Below, in pieces: positions 30,541 through 43,384 of a stretch of 64,000 nucleotides of DNA (its first letter is position 1; each line of letters starts with the position of its first letter). The notes beneath the pieces were generated by a model. That model worked only from the letters and a program-made list of their open reading frames with translations, had not been told where the DNA came from and did not search any database. The stretch comes from Jaltomata sinuosa (lineage: Eukaryota; Streptophyta; Magnoliopsida; Solanales; Solanaceae): the NCBI GenBank assembly GCA_003996215.1, contig QJPP01001784.1, forward strand, positions 310,001-374,000, written 5' to 3'. A program made the position numbers and the translations under genes.

Positions 30541-31520
30541 CACCACTGCTAACTCCAATTCATGTGTGGGGTAGTTCCTCTCGTGAACCTTCAACTGTCT
30601 GGAAGCATATGCAATAACCCGGCCCTGCTGCATCAACACACAACCCAAATTAATACCCAAAGCATCACAATACACGGTAAAACCCTGACCTTGACCGGAA
30701 GAGTAAGAATCAGAGCTGATGTCAACAAGGCCTTGAGCCTCAGAAAGCTCGTCTCACACTCATCTGACCACTGGAAGGGAACATTCTTCTGAGTTACTCT
30801 AGTCAATGAAGCTGATATCGAAGAAAACCCATCCATAAACCATCTGTAATAACTTTCCAACCCAACAAAACTACGAACCTTAGTAGGAGAAGTAGGCCTA
30901 GCTCAATCACGAGCTGCTACAATCTTCGCCGGATCTACCATAATCCCATCCTTGGACACCGCATGCCCCAAGAATGCCACTGACTCAAGCCAAAACTCAC
31001 ACTTAGTGAATTTGGCATATAACTAATGGTCTCGCAACGTCTGGAGTTCAACTATAAGATGCTGCTCATGCTCCTCCCTACTCCTCAAATAGATCAGATT
31101 GCCATCGATGAACACAATCACAAATGAGTCCAAGTAGGCACTGAACACACGGTTCATCAAATACGTAAATGGTACTGGGGCATTAGTCAACCCAAAAGAC
31201 ATGAGTAGGAACTCATAATGGCCGTATCGAGTCTTAAAATCGAGTCTTAAATGCAGTCTTTGGGATTTCCTCAGGCCTAATCCTCAACTGGTGATAATCG
31301 AACCACAAATATATCATAGAGAAAACCCCTGCACCCTGTAGATGGTCAAACAAATCATCAAGAAACAACATCAGATATTTGTTCTTAACTGTCACCCTAT
31401 TCAACTACCTGTAGTCGATACACATACGCATAGACCCATCCTTCTTCTTTACAAACAAAATCGGAGCACCCTACAGAGATACACTAGGCCTGATGAACCC
31501 TCTACTCAGTAGATTCTAGA
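30541..31520 (-). pseudogene. TE10 reverse transcriptase and RNase H start
   Basis: Several frames on the minus strand give RT blocks: IDGNLIYLRSREEHEQHL near 31060-31112, LDSFVIVFIDG, then SISASLTRVTQKNVPFQWSD (30730-30840) and MYCDALGINLGCVLMQQGRV, IAYASRQLKVHERNYPTHEL. The catalytic motif at 31098-31112 reads F-I-D-G-N, so the second Asp is Gly. A duplicated stretch near 31230-31260 (GTCTTAAA twice) and many stops and frameshifts inactivate it. Confidence 0.85.
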
Positions 31521-32220
31521 GCCGATCCTTAAGCTCCCTCAACTCAGCAGATGCCATTTGATATGGAGAAATAGAAATAGCCTTGGTACCCAGCCTATAT
31601 CGATACCAAAATAATGTCACGATCAGGAGGGAGACCCAAAAGATCAGAAAGAAACACATCCGAATACTTCCAAACCAAATAAACTGACTCAAGAGGAGGT
31701 GTGGTGGCACTAGTATCACAGACATAGCAAGATATGTTAAGCACCCCTTACCAACCAACCACTGGGAAATCAGAAAAGATATAACTCCCTTCGACATGTG
31801 GCTATTGGCACCTTTCCATATGATAGGAGGGATACCAGGCATCCGAAGAGTAACAGTCTTGGCGAAGCAATCCAAGACTGCCTGATAAGGAGACAGCCAA
31901 TCCATGCCCAAGATCACATCAAAATCCACCATATCAAGTACAACCAAGTCTACCCACATGTTGTACCCCAGGATGGCCACCACACAAGCCTGATACACCT
32001 GATCCACTACTAAAGAATCACCTACTGGGGTAGATACACGCAAGGGCACATGCAATGACTCACAAGCAGACTCCAGGAGGGTAGCATAATAAGAAGATAC
32101 ATAGGAGAATATAGACCCTAAATCAAACAAAGCAGAAGCAGAATGATGATAAATAGAGATTGTACCTATTATGACAACATCTGAAGCCTCGGCCTCTGTC
32201 CAGCTCAAAATTGCAAACAT
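31516..32220 (-). pseudogene. TE10 protease and connector
   Basis: A 234-codon open frame, among the longest in the window. ASALFDLGSIFSYVSSYYAT gives D-L-G at the active site, followed by LRVSTPVGDSLVVDQVYQAC, VVLDMVDFDVILGMDWLSPY and KTVTLRMPGIPPIIWKGANS. The connector after about residue 160 is out of register and resumes with ISISPYQMASAELRELKDRL at the end, followed by a stop. Typical plant gypsy protease length and order. Confidence 0.88.
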
Positions 32221-33892
32221 GTGGCCCCGACCACTATGAACACCTGATCTACCGGACTGAGGACCACCTCTAGTACCCTGGGGACCACCCGTACTACCCT
32301 GCGAATCACTTCTAGATGGAGGTGTTGGATCCCTGGGGGCCTAAACTAACTGGTACTATTGCCTCTGGTGCGGTACTGGTGGATACTCTCTGGAAAAGTG
32401 GCCTATCTCACCACACTCATAACAACCCTGACCATACGTACCCCACTGTGAAGGCTCGACTGAATTGGAATGACCTCCATGACTATTGGACCCTGAATGA
32501 GCACCTCGTGGAGCAGGAAAAATACTCTGGCTAGTCTGACTCTCAGAAGTCTGTAATGCCGCCTGAACAGGCCAGCTCGGCTGGAAGCACTACTGGTGCT
32601 GACCTCTGCTATAGTAGCCTCTACCATGGGTTTGGGAATCGCTGAAACTGACCTGATGGCAGGGCCACTTAGCGCTGCCCTATTGGGCCTCATGATGAAT
32701 GCCCTTAATAGTGCAAGCATGATCTACTACCTTAAGAAATGACTGAACCAATGATACCATGCCCTCTATAGCCAAGCAAAGCTGCATAGTTAAACCTCAA
32801 ACAAAATGGCGCACTCTCTCATGCTCAGTTGGTAGAATCATAGTAGCATGCCTAGACAACTGGTGGAAGCGAACCTCATACTCAGTCACAATCATGGAAC
32901 CCTTCTCTAACCCGGAGAACTAATCCATCAACCACTCTCTTATGCTACGCGGTACATACTTCTCAAGAAAGGTTGTGGAGAACTGAGCCCAAGTAAGTGG
33001 AGGTGACCTGGATGGTCTGCAAGCAACATATAACCTCCACCACTATTTCACTGGACCATCCAGCTGAAACGCAGTGTAATCTGCTCCATGTGACTCAACT
33101 AAACCCAAATTATGTAACCTCTACTCGGAGCTATTCAGAAACTCATGTGCATCCTCCCGAGAAGCACCTAAAAACCCCGAAGGACCCAATCTCATAAACC
33201 TACAAAACATCTTCTGCTCCTCAAAAGACATGACTGTCCCAGTGGGAATAGGTGGAGCAATGGTATGAACCAGTAATACCTCCAATCTGGGAGCCACAGT
33301 AGCAGGTTGCGCTCCTGAACTCTGTGCTACCACCTGAGCTAAAATCTGACCCTCATCTCTAACATGAGAACCAATAAAAGTGGTCAATGAAGTTTCTGGT
33401 GGAGTCATACCCTCATGAAACCCCAATAACCAAACCAAAGTATCCTGCAATACTGGGGTAGCCACGAAATTGGCCAGATGCTGGGCTGGCCTCACATGCT
33501 CTGGCTCATACTATACCTCATCAACTCTAACCTCAGGCTCATACTGTACCTCATAAACTCTAACCTCAGGCCCTGACAGTTATCTAGCCTAGGACCGAGC
33601 TGGCACCGCAGCTCGGGCCTGAGATGGCGCCATAGCCCATGCCCTACCTCGACCTCTAGGTCGACCTCTACCTACCTCGTCCCCTAGCTGAGGCTCTAAC
33701 TACAAGCACAGGGGCCTCATCTGCACCCATTGCAGATCTCATCCGAACCATCTCAGATAGAGTAAAACAAAGATACTCAGAAGTTGAACAAGTCAAGAAC
33801 GCACAATAAGGAATCAAACAACATGACATATTTCCTAGAAATGTCTTATAGCCTCTTGCAGATTGGATACGAACGTCATCGTACCAATCCAT
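32221..33892 (-). pseudogene. TE10 gag with zinc knuckle
   Basis: Minus-strand blocks include MFCRFMRLGPSGFLGASRED and AHEFLNSSE (33121-33495), QLDGPVK-stop-WWRLYVA, TFLEKYVPRSIREWLMD, FSGLEKGSMIVTEYEVRFHQ and LSRHATMILPTEHERV. The knuckle at 32383-32424 reads C-Y-E-C-G-E-I-G-H-F-S-R-E-Y, so the last Cys is Tyr. A 33-bp tandem repeat (33503-33568) encodes an in-frame 11-residue duplication in the N-terminal linker. Multiple stops. A probable first ATG lies near 33892 or just inside the Arg/Gly-rich N-terminus. Confidence 0.85.
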
Positions 33893-33937
33893 GAGACTCT
33901 ACTAGACACTTTGCTCTTGTACAGGTGAGATCGGTGA

Positions 33938-33955
33938 ACTTAGACCTCTGATACT
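33938..33955 (-). other. Primer-binding site of TE10
   Basis: The minus strand reads AGTATCAGAGGTCTAAG just after the LTR end, a decayed initiator-Met site (compare TGGTATCAGAGC). Confidence 0.7.
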
Positions 33956-33959
33956 ACTC

Positions 33960-36846
33960 TGTCACGACCCGAAACTAGGCCATGATGGCACCTACTTAAC
34001 CCCCTGGTAGGCAAGCCAAACCCAACAATGCGGAAGACAATAAAGCAGTTAAAGTAAGAAATACGGAAGACATAAATGAAAAGACAAGGCCAATAGCATA
34101 TATACATACCATCATACAAAATATACATAAGAAGGCCTTAAATTGACCATAGAGATAAAACATACACGATAACCAACCCGGACCTGGTCTCACTAGTACG
34201 AGAGCGACTAAAGTAAGGAGTAGCTATACAAGAGACTTTGTCTATCTAAAAAACAAAATATAGACAGAATATACAAGATGGAAAGCATGTAAAGTCTCCA
34301 AAAGCACCAGGAGCTCACCGCGATCTGAACTGCAACAAGCCTTGAATAAACGGAGGATCAGTGAGGGTGGATCATAATAGGTGCTGCATCAGAAAAAGAT
34401 GCAGAGTGTAGTATGAGTACGAAGACAACGGTACTTAGTAAGCATCATAGGCCGATCGAGTGCAGAAAGATAATAAAATACAGGAAAGTAAGCAAGGTAC
34501 AAGGATCCACCTAAATCTAGTTATAAAGCCAAAAATTGAAACAGACAAACCAATAAAAAGACAAGGCAACAACAAGAACCAACCCAATTGACAACAATTC
34601 AGAAGCACCAAAACCAATGCAATATCATGAAGTGTTGTTGCAATGTATGAATATGCTCAAACCAAAACTCAGTATATCTGGTACTTGGGCGCCCAGAATA
34701 GAACATCAAGCTTATCCAATGAGTGCATGAATGAAAAACACAAAATAGAGTATCGGGGCGCCTGAAAGTGATCATCATACTTATCAGGAAATGCATAAAG
34801 GTAAAAACTTGAAATAACACATCAGGCACCGGGAATTTAACCTCGGACTCATCAACATATGCATAGAAAGTAATATTTTTCCCTTCCATTCCAAAATCCA
34901 TGGTAAAATCCAATAAGGTTTAGTTCAAATCTTAAAAGCACCGTAGCCATAGTAACCCTCATTTTGAACCAAAAGTCTCAAAAAAATACTCCTTTTCCGT
35001 GCCAATAACATGCAATGCAGTATGAGCATGAAATATCCATATTCTAAGAAAGCCACGTACAATAGGGCAAAATAGGGAAAAATACCCTCCAAACCAAGAG
35101 AACTGACCTGGGGCTCCATCCAAATTCACATTATGACCTCGGGACCACAGTTACACACAACTATAGAATAAAACGGATAAAACAGGAAAGTAATATCAAA
35201 AAAGGAAAACAAGAACCTCTACTCTACCTCTAAAACCTCCTAGAAGCAACCTAGGGATTCCAAGCTAGCCAAAAGGATACTACAAGTTCCTAGGCTAAGG
35301 ATAAATATGATAATCCTAAACTATGATCCAAAATGGCCAATTTTAAAGTAATAACCAACATTAAAGCCTAAATCTACCTAAAGCCAACCTAATGTTACAG
35401 TAACATATAAATATATATAATCTAACTAAACTCAGTCTAGAAAGTAAACTGTAACCTACCTCATGGCTAAACGGCAAACACGAACCGTCACTCGTGCGCC
35501 TTCCCCTTCCAAATAGCCTAAAAAGATGCCACGCTATCAAGAATACGATCCAGGTGTCAAGACGAGAAGAATGACACCTACATTGCTATACAGAAAATCA
35601 GGCTGCAAATTGGGTTAAAAATTGACCCTCGGGGCCCATGAAATGAAACAGAAACTAAAATTCACAATTAAGTCCGCAGTGGGTTAAGGAACCCATGCTC
35701 AAAATTTGAGCGCGAACGAAGTTCGTTTCAAGTCTCAAAACAGCCCCAAAGTGCTACTAATTCATAAGAGTTAATAAAGGGAACCAACGGGAAAAACAAC
35801 GGGTTAAACGAGGATTAAAAACGTAAAAGAGATGATAGAAGACGAGGGGACTTAACATACGAAGTAGACTGAGCAAAAGAGAATAATAAAATGATGGAGG
35901 AGAAAAAAAAGTTGGCAGCTTAAATAGTTGCCAGGGGTCGTTCATCGCGATCGCAAAGGACTCCACGCATTCATGTGGAAACGCTGGCCAGAAAAGCGCG
36001 GTCGTGATGGTCCAGCCTTGCATTTGCGAAGAGGAAACTGGACTGGGTCCCAGCAAGCTTCATCGCAGTCGCGAGGAGAAACCCCTGCGATCACAATGGT
36101 CAAGAAACTAGACCATCACGGACGCAACGGCCACCTCGCGGTCGCGATGACCAACTGGTCTGCACCTTTTAAAATAACAACCAGCAAATCACCAAGGCTA
36201 AAAATTCTCCTGATGGACCCTCGGGATTCTTTCGAAGCCCCATGAACAAAAACCTGATACGCTACCAAACCATAAACAATATTCTGGACTCAACGGAGTC
36301 AACAAATTCCCTAATGGAGATCATTTTAACAAAAAGTAGGCCCCACACCCAAAACTAACTCAGAACTCAATACCCAAAAACAAGCCCGGAAGCCTCGAGA
36401 CTCAAACCAAAGGTCCCTCTAGCCCAAGGTCGACATTCTGGAGCTAACTACACTAACAAAATTTCCATCCGAGGCGGTCTTTTCCGAATGTTGGCCAAAG
36501 TCAATCCTACTAGCCAAACTGGCTTGAAAACACAGAAAACAACACAAAACAAAACTGAAAGAACTCAGACCCAGGCCAATGGTCCCACTAGACCAAAATC
36601 CTCGCTCTGGAGCCATCGAAATTGTCAGAATTCAATTCTTAGCACATCTTTTAAAAAAGTTGACCAAAGTCAAAGGTTTTCTAAGTTTAAGTTCTAAAAT
36701 AGGTAAATGGCCATAACAACCTAACAAATGGCCCGCGCATCAAACCGTCAGTTCTAGTAAGTCATAAATGACCCGTAGCCACTGAGGGAAAGCTTGAAAT
36801 ACAGAAAAAGTATGAGAAATAGAGAATGACCTAGAGGGTCATTATA
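33960..36846 (-). repeat. TE10 5' LTR (2.89 kb)
   Basis: On the plus strand it begins TGTCACGACCC and ends GGGTCATTATA, imperfect inverted termini (the expected CA is TA). A cluster of TCGCGATCGC-like words lies at 35941-36155, about 690-905 bp from the LTR 5' end. Open frames within (for example 35928-36245) are explained by the GC-rich word cluster and are not genes. Confidence 0.85.
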
Positions 36847-38007
36847 GAACAAGAAACTAAAGTAAGCAAGGGATTTGTAATCAAATGAGAGGACGACTAA
36901 GGGTATGTTTCTGATGGGATTCGAACGGGGGTTATGGTACTTGCTTAATTATTCAAATTCTCAACAAACGATATAGGTAGCATATGTTTTAGTCATGAAT
37001 GTCAGTATTTCAATCTTCCAAATATTTATCCAATGGTCTTTATTCAAGCACCATGGATTCAACTCAAACCAACCAATTCAAGCTTTGGGAAGTCATACTA
37101 TTTCTATCTTACACTCAAATGGGTGTTTTCAGGTGATTGAGGTATTTCTAGCCTTAATCTAGATGGAAATCCTAAGTTTCCACTATCGAATTCTTATCCA
37201 AAATTATGGACTCCTCTTTCAAGAAAGAACACAACCAAGTATACTCACAAATGTTTGCAACCATCAATTTTTTAATTAAAATTTAAAAACACAATTAAGC
37301 AAGACCCATACCCAAATTTAAGTACCCATCATACACATACCCCTAGACAAGGAAATTAGACACTAATACTTAGGAAATAAGAGATTATACCATTTGGGTA
37401 AGTCAAATTTCCATTCATATTTAAGCCAATATAAAAATCCAAGCTCAATTTGGTACAAAAATGGTGGATTCTCAAGGTAGAAGATGAGAAATATCAAGTC
37501 ACTCACTATCCTCCTTGGGAACCTCTCTCTATGGAGAACTATTCAATATTGTGGACACAACTATCAGGTACACACCCCAAAAAGGGTTTTAGAAATTTCC
37601 CAAAATATCACTTGAAAGTTGACCAAACTTCCCCTCGGGTGTGGCGTGACATGCCGTGTGACATGACGTGCGCTCACACTATGTGTTATGCGGGTCACAT
37701 AGCTTTACACCAGCTAATCAGTGACTTCAGCTATTGTAAGGTGTCATCGAAGGGAGGTACGGACTGCACCAACTATTATGTTCATCGCACGATGACAACA
37801 CCTCTTGGAAGATTCTTCTTTTCTTTTGATCTCCTTCACACCATATCCCTTTTTGAGCTCTTTTGGGTCTAATTCCTTGTTTCTACTTTTGACCAAGTGT
37901 ACCTGCAATTGCATCAAGAAATGCAATAAGTATCTCTAAATATTGTCAAAATATGGCAATAATTCATGAATGAAGGCTCAATAAGTTGGTAGATTACCAA
38001 CTTATCA
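36847..38007 (-). repeat. Array LTR 1 (truncated)
   Basis: The first ~223 bases of the unit (plus-strand order) are missing where TE10 begins. A further ~40-bp deletion near 37270-37290 removes the ACATGGAGAATTCAATAGAC stretch found in the other units. Island at 37625-37795. Confidence 0.9.
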
Positions 38008-38014
38008 AAAAAAT

Positions 38015-39438
38015 TGATAACGCTCAAAATAACTCTCTATTAGGAGGTGTTAACAATCCTCAGAGCAAAACAAAATTTATACTCTTGATGGGTGTCGGAG
38101 TCTATCCCATAGTGAATGGTTATGATAAGCCGCTAAGAAACTGTCGTATATCAATAAATAATTGAGTAATTATTCAAATAACTAGAAATAAAAATTGGGG
38201 GGAGTAAGGATTTGGGATATTAAAAAAATCTCAATTCGAACAAGAAATTAAAGTAACCAAGGGATTTTTAATGAAATGAGAGGATGACTAGGGGTATGTT
38301 TCTGATGGGATTGAAACGAGGGTTAGGGTACTTTTTTAATTATTCAAATTCTCAACAAACGATATTAATAACATTGATTTTAGTCATGAATGTCAATGTT
38401 TGATTTTCCAAACATTTATCCAATGGTCTTTATTCAAGCACCTTGGGTTCAACTTAAACCAACCAATTCAAGCTTGGGGAAGTCATACTATTTCTAGCTT
38501 AGACTCTTAAATAGTTGTTTTTTGATGATTAAGGTATTTCTAGCCTCAATGTAGATGGAAATCCCAAGTCCCCACTGTTGAATTCTTATATGAAATTATG
38601 GACTCCTCTTTCAAGAAAGAACACAACAAAGTATACTCAACCAATGTTTGCAACCATCAATTTTATAACTAAAACATTGAGAATTCAATAGACTCATATC
38701 ACTTTAGCAATTATAAACACAATTAAGCAAGATCCATACCCAAATTAAAATAACCATCATACACATATCCCTAAACAAGGAAATTAGATACTCATACTAA
38801 GGAAATAAGAGATTATACCAATTGGGTAATTCAAATTTCCGTTCATATTTGAGCGAATATTAAAAATACAAGCTCAATTTGGTACAAAAATGGTGGATTC
38901 TCATGGTAGAAGTTAAGAAATATCATGTCACTTGCTATCTTCCCCGAAAAACTCTCTCTGTGGAAAACTATTCAATATTGTGTCCAAAACTATCAGGTAC
39001 ACACCCCAAAAAGGGTTTTAGAAGTTTCCCAAAATGTCACTTGAAAGTTTAAAAAATTACCACTCAGGTGTGGTGCAACGTGAAGTGCGGGATGATGTGC
39101 AGTTGCACCATGTGTTATGTGGGTCACATGACTTCACTTAAACCAACCAGTGACTTCAGCTATTCTCATGTGCCATGCGAAGGGAGGTGCGGACTGCACC
39201 AACCATTGTGCGCATCGCACAACATCAACACCTCTTTGCAGATTATTCTTTTATTTTGATCACTTTCACACTTCATCTCTTTTTAAGCTCTTTTGGGTTC
39301 AATTCCTTGCTTTCTACTTTTTACCAAGAGTACCTGTAATTGCATCAATAAAGGCAATAAGTAACTCTAAATCTTATCAAAATATGGCAATAATTCATGA
39401 ATAAAGGCTCAATAAGTTGGTAGATTACCAACTTATCA
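38015..39438 (-). repeat. Array LTR 2
   Basis: 1424 bp, starts TGATAACGCTC and ends CCAACTTATCA. GTGCG/CGCAC island at about 39060-39225. The TATA position reads TATTTCTAG on the plus strand (TATA lost). Confidence 0.92.
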
Positions 39439-40254
39439 AAAAATTTAATAGCGCTCAAAAGCACTCTCTAATAGGAGGTGGCAGCGATCGTCAGAGAAAA
39501 ACAAACTTTATATTCTAAATGGGTGTCAGAGTCGATCCCATAGAGAATGGTTATGATGAGTCGCTAAGATATTATTGTATGTCAATCAATAAGAGAGTAA
39601 TTATTCAAATAACTAGAAATAAAATTTGGGGGAGTAAGGATTTAGGTAATTAACAAAATCACAATTCGAACAAGAAATTAAAGTAAGCAAGGGATTTGTA
39701 ATCAAATGAGAGGATGACTAGGGGTATATTTCTGATGGGATACAAACGGGGGTTAGGGTACTTGCTTAATTATTCTAATTCTCAACAAATGATATAGGTA
39801 GCATTGGTTTTAGTCATGAATGTCAATATTTCGATCTTCCAAACATTTATTTAATGGTCATTATTCAAGCACCATGGGTTCAACTCAAACCAACCAATTC
39901 AATCTTGGGGAAGTCACAGTATTTCTAGATTAGACTCTTAAATGAGTGTTTTCTTGGCGATTGAGGTATTTATAGCCTTAATCTAGAAGGAAATCCGAAG
40001 TTTCCACTATCAAATTCTTTTCCAAAATTATGGACTCCTCTTTCAAGCAAGAACACAACCAAGTATACTCAACCAATGTTTACAACCATCAATTTTATAA
40101 TTAAAACATGGAGAATTCAATAGACCCATAGAAATTTAGCAATTATAAACACAATTAAGCAAGACCAACACCAAAATTCAAATACCCATCATATACATAC
40201 CCCTAGACAAGGATATAACACACTCTTACTAAGGAAATAAGAGATTATACTAAT

Positions 40255-40259
40255 TAAGT
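40255..40259. other. Left target-site duplication of the solo LTR (TAAGT)
   Basis: TAAGT precedes the LTR and is repeated at 43380-43384. The rejoined target matches the equivalent place in other array units (GAGATTATACCAATTGGGTA type). Confidence 0.95.
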
Positions 40260-43200
40260 TGTAATGACCCTTCCGGTCATTTCCACGTTTAAGTTTTGAA
40301 GTCAAGCAAATCGACAAAAGATATCGTAAGACCTTTAACAAATTTTCTGAACTTTGGGTCAAATGTATCAGGGCTTTTCTCTCAATATATAAAGAGTTAG
40401 AAGTCCCCCGAAATACCAAATCGAAGTTCTACGAGTCTAGTTTTCCAACGCACAAAACCTCACGTCCAAATGATCTCGGAGTAAATGAGTTATGACTGTT
40501 TTACCGCGGACTGTCTGGCAGAAAATGGGTTACGACCGGGTCGCGAATCGGGTCGGGTTAAACGCGATTTAAGCCTCGACGTCACATTTTAAAATGCCAT
40601 TTCAGTTCCGAAACAGTTATAAAAAATAAGGGAGGATCCTCGAGATAATTCTTGAGTATCGAAATCGTGCGTGTATTTGAAAATATTTTATTTAAAAGTT
40701 GAATTTGGTAAAAATTATATTATTATTGCCTTTTCAAAATATTTTAAAGGTTTATGAAAAATATCTTTGATACGATATACGTGTATATGTATTTATTTTA
40801 TAAGGTTTTTATACTTCGTAATATTTTAACGGAGATAGTAAAATTAGTTATGTTAAAAAATTTTATTATAATATAGTAGGTTTTATTCGAAATAATTTTC
40901 TATGAATTATGGTATATTTAAAATATTATATTTATTTTACCACGAACTTATGCAATACCCGGTTATATATATAAGGGGATAGAATTATTAGAAGGTGTCA
41001 CCTCCACTTCCACGTGGAAGTGGAGGGTGTAGACAACACTTAGTGTTAGTGGAGTGGCACCATTATAGCATGATTAATGGATGATCTTTGGTTGTATATG
41101 CATATATGTAAGTGATCACTTTCAGCAGTAATGAAAGATTCCCCACTTATACTTTCTAATAAATTAAGTCCCCTAAAAACGTTTCAAGCTTTTCAAGTGG
41201 GTTCCAATATTTTCCTTCAACGATTTTACTTCATACGTCAAGTTGTTCCGTCCCAAATCCGAATCCGATTCCGATTTAGTTTGGATTTTCTTGGAGTGGT
41301 TCGAGCTTGGACATCGTTGTTCTAGCAGCTTGTCGTCGGACGACAGGTAGGTTACGGTTTATTTTCCCTAGACTCCGTATATATAAAATAAAATTGTATT
41401 AATGGGCATCCTTGCGCGGTGCGTTTATTAGGTTATGGTACCACAGACCTTGACCGCTTTATTCAATGTCCGCTATTTTTATTCCTCCGTTGCTTGTAGT
41501 ATTGCGGATATGTATTTTCATTTAACCCTTGTGGTCCTGCGAGCGCTTGTGACTCTGGAACATTAGAAGGTGCGGATTTGGGAATGTCCGCGAGTCCCGG
41601 CATATATATCCTCTAGGCTGGTTATGCTTGCTGAGTAGCTGTGGGCCTGTGCAGGGTCGATAGGGTGATTGTGAGCTGCGTGGCAGCAATTGTGTGTGAT
41701 CATACCATTTCCATGCATATAAAGAGGTTTTATCCATGTTTTACTGTGGTTTTGGCTTCGGGCCTACTGGCACTGTTTTCTAAACCTTGCATGGCCCGGG
41801 GGCCCATTTTTGATGGAAATGATTTGGAAATGGGTGATTTCACTTGTGGAGATTTTTGGGCAAGAAAGCTAATAATTATTGTTTAAAAATCGATCGAGTT
41901 TTGATGAGTTTATCGCTGACTCGCCAGGGGCTCGGGCGTGCTATGTTGAGTTTTCTTTGCTACTTGAGTATGATTTTTAGCCTCGGTCGGACCCGCAGCC
42001 ACCTGAGATGACTTTTTACTGTTTAGACCCGGTTACGCCCGGGCACCCTTGGAGGGGTTTTTGAGATATTTTCCTACTATTTTTAGTCCTGGACAGGGTC
42101 TGGGCATGCATATTCGAGACTGGGTCTCTATCTTGATATCGAGACTGGGTCTCTATCTTTATACATGTTTTGATACTGAGATTTAGTATGGGGTCTGGGA
42201 CCTCCATGGACCTTGCCATCCGGGCCAGGGGCTACAGGCTGCGTGTGCCGGTGGAGGGGTATACGGTGGAGTAGAGGTATACGGGCAGAAGCCTTCCATG
42301 GAACCTATCTGCTGGGCCGGATCGGCGCCGGAGGAGGTACATACAGAGATACTATGGCACTTGAGATCTTCATGCATCATATCATTCATGGTTCGAGGTT
42401 CCACCCTTGGTTGCTGTTTGCTGATTGTACGCTCCGGTAGTATGGGATGCCGGAGGGTTTGTTTTCACTTGTTTGTGTTCCTCGGTTGTATGGGCGGCCA
42501 AGGGACTGTAGGTAGACTTTTTCTTTTTACTTACAGAATCGTTCTCTATTATGGATAAGTATGAGATTGGTATGATTAGTTGCGTTTGATTTCATGTCTC
42601 TGAGCAGTGCCGTATTATTACTCTTTCTCTCGTTCTTCGCTACACTTGAGGTTACCGGATATACCGGGTACCATTTCGTAAACTTATTTTGTATACACTG
42701 TTATATGCAAGGACCCCAGGTGCCGTTATTCCTTACTTTCACCTGTGCCTTTGGTGTGTATATTCTGCTTGCTTAGCCTCACATGGGTTCTGTTGATTTC
42801 CCTCTGCGGCTAGTTCTGTTGCTACCTTTCGTTGATTTTGGACTACTTGCTTCTATTCTTGTCTATACTGCCGCTTTTAATCTATATTGTGCCCAAGTGC
42901 CCAGTCGGCCTATCATACCTACTGGGTACCTATGCTTCGCATTTGGTGCTCACCCCTACCCCCTGCATCTTTGGGTGCAGATCCTAGCGTGGGCCATCGC
43001 CGTTAGACCGTTGTGATTCATGCTTGGAGATCTGTTGGAGACTACTTCAGGCTGAGGGTGAGCTCTTGGCGATCGGAGCTTAGCTTTAGTTTATCTTTTG
43101 CTTTATGTACTCTATTACCATTCAGAGACATCTGTATATATAGTTTTGGATTTATTTGTACTCCATGTATGTAGTTTGGCTCTGTACTATGATACCAGGT

Positions 43201-43379
43201 CTTGGGGTTTGGTTTAGTTTCCGCGTATGTATATATTTATATCCCTGTTATCTATTTAATTCGTCTTGTTCCCTTTTTTCTAGATAGTAGCCCATTACTA
43301 ACTGTTCTGGGCTACGGGAATTGGTTCGCCTACTGGGGGGTTGTAGGCGCCATCATGACTGAGAAACCGGGTCGTGACA
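40260..43379 (+). repeat. 3120-bp solo LTR of a different gypsy family
   Basis: It begins TGTAATGACCC and ends GGTCGTGACA, the termini typical of the large gypsy LTRs here, with perfect TAAGT duplications. No internal region, primer site or polypurine tract is present, so it arose by recombination between two LTRs of a former full element. It keeps more CpG than its surroundings and carries a cluster of perfect palindromes at 40994-41047. I infer plus orientation from the TGTAATGACC start. The frames at 42213-42558 and 42783-43016 are not credible genes. Confidence 0.93.
41001..41026. repeat. 26-bp perfect palindrome in the solo LTR
   Basis: The arm CCTCCACTTCCAC is followed directly by its reverse complement, with CACGTG (a G-box/E-box core) at the centre. 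It is flanked by GGTGTCACC (40994-41002) and by AACACT-T-AGTGTT (41035-41047). Confidence 0.95.
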
Positions 43380-43384
43380 TAAGT
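43380..43384. other. Right target-site duplication of the solo LTR (TAAGT)
   Basis: TAAGT directly after the LTR end, matching 40255-40259. Confidence 0.95.

Larger units (their letters stand above)
30541..36846 (-). mobile_element. TE10: 3'-truncated Ty3/gypsy element with 5' LTR
   Basis: On the minus strand from 36846 downward: 5' LTR, primer site, leader, gag with knuckle, protease, RT and the first part of RNase H, which is cut at about 30540. Integrase and 3' LTR are missing. The LTR start abuts the first (truncated) LTR of the array, so TE10 inserted into, or recombined with, that array. Confidence 0.9.

Noticed and set aside
42183..43016. Open frames of 60-86 codons in the GC-richer part of the solo LTR as host genes
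   Set aside because: They lie wholly inside an LTR with defined ends and target duplication, with no recognisable domain or start context.
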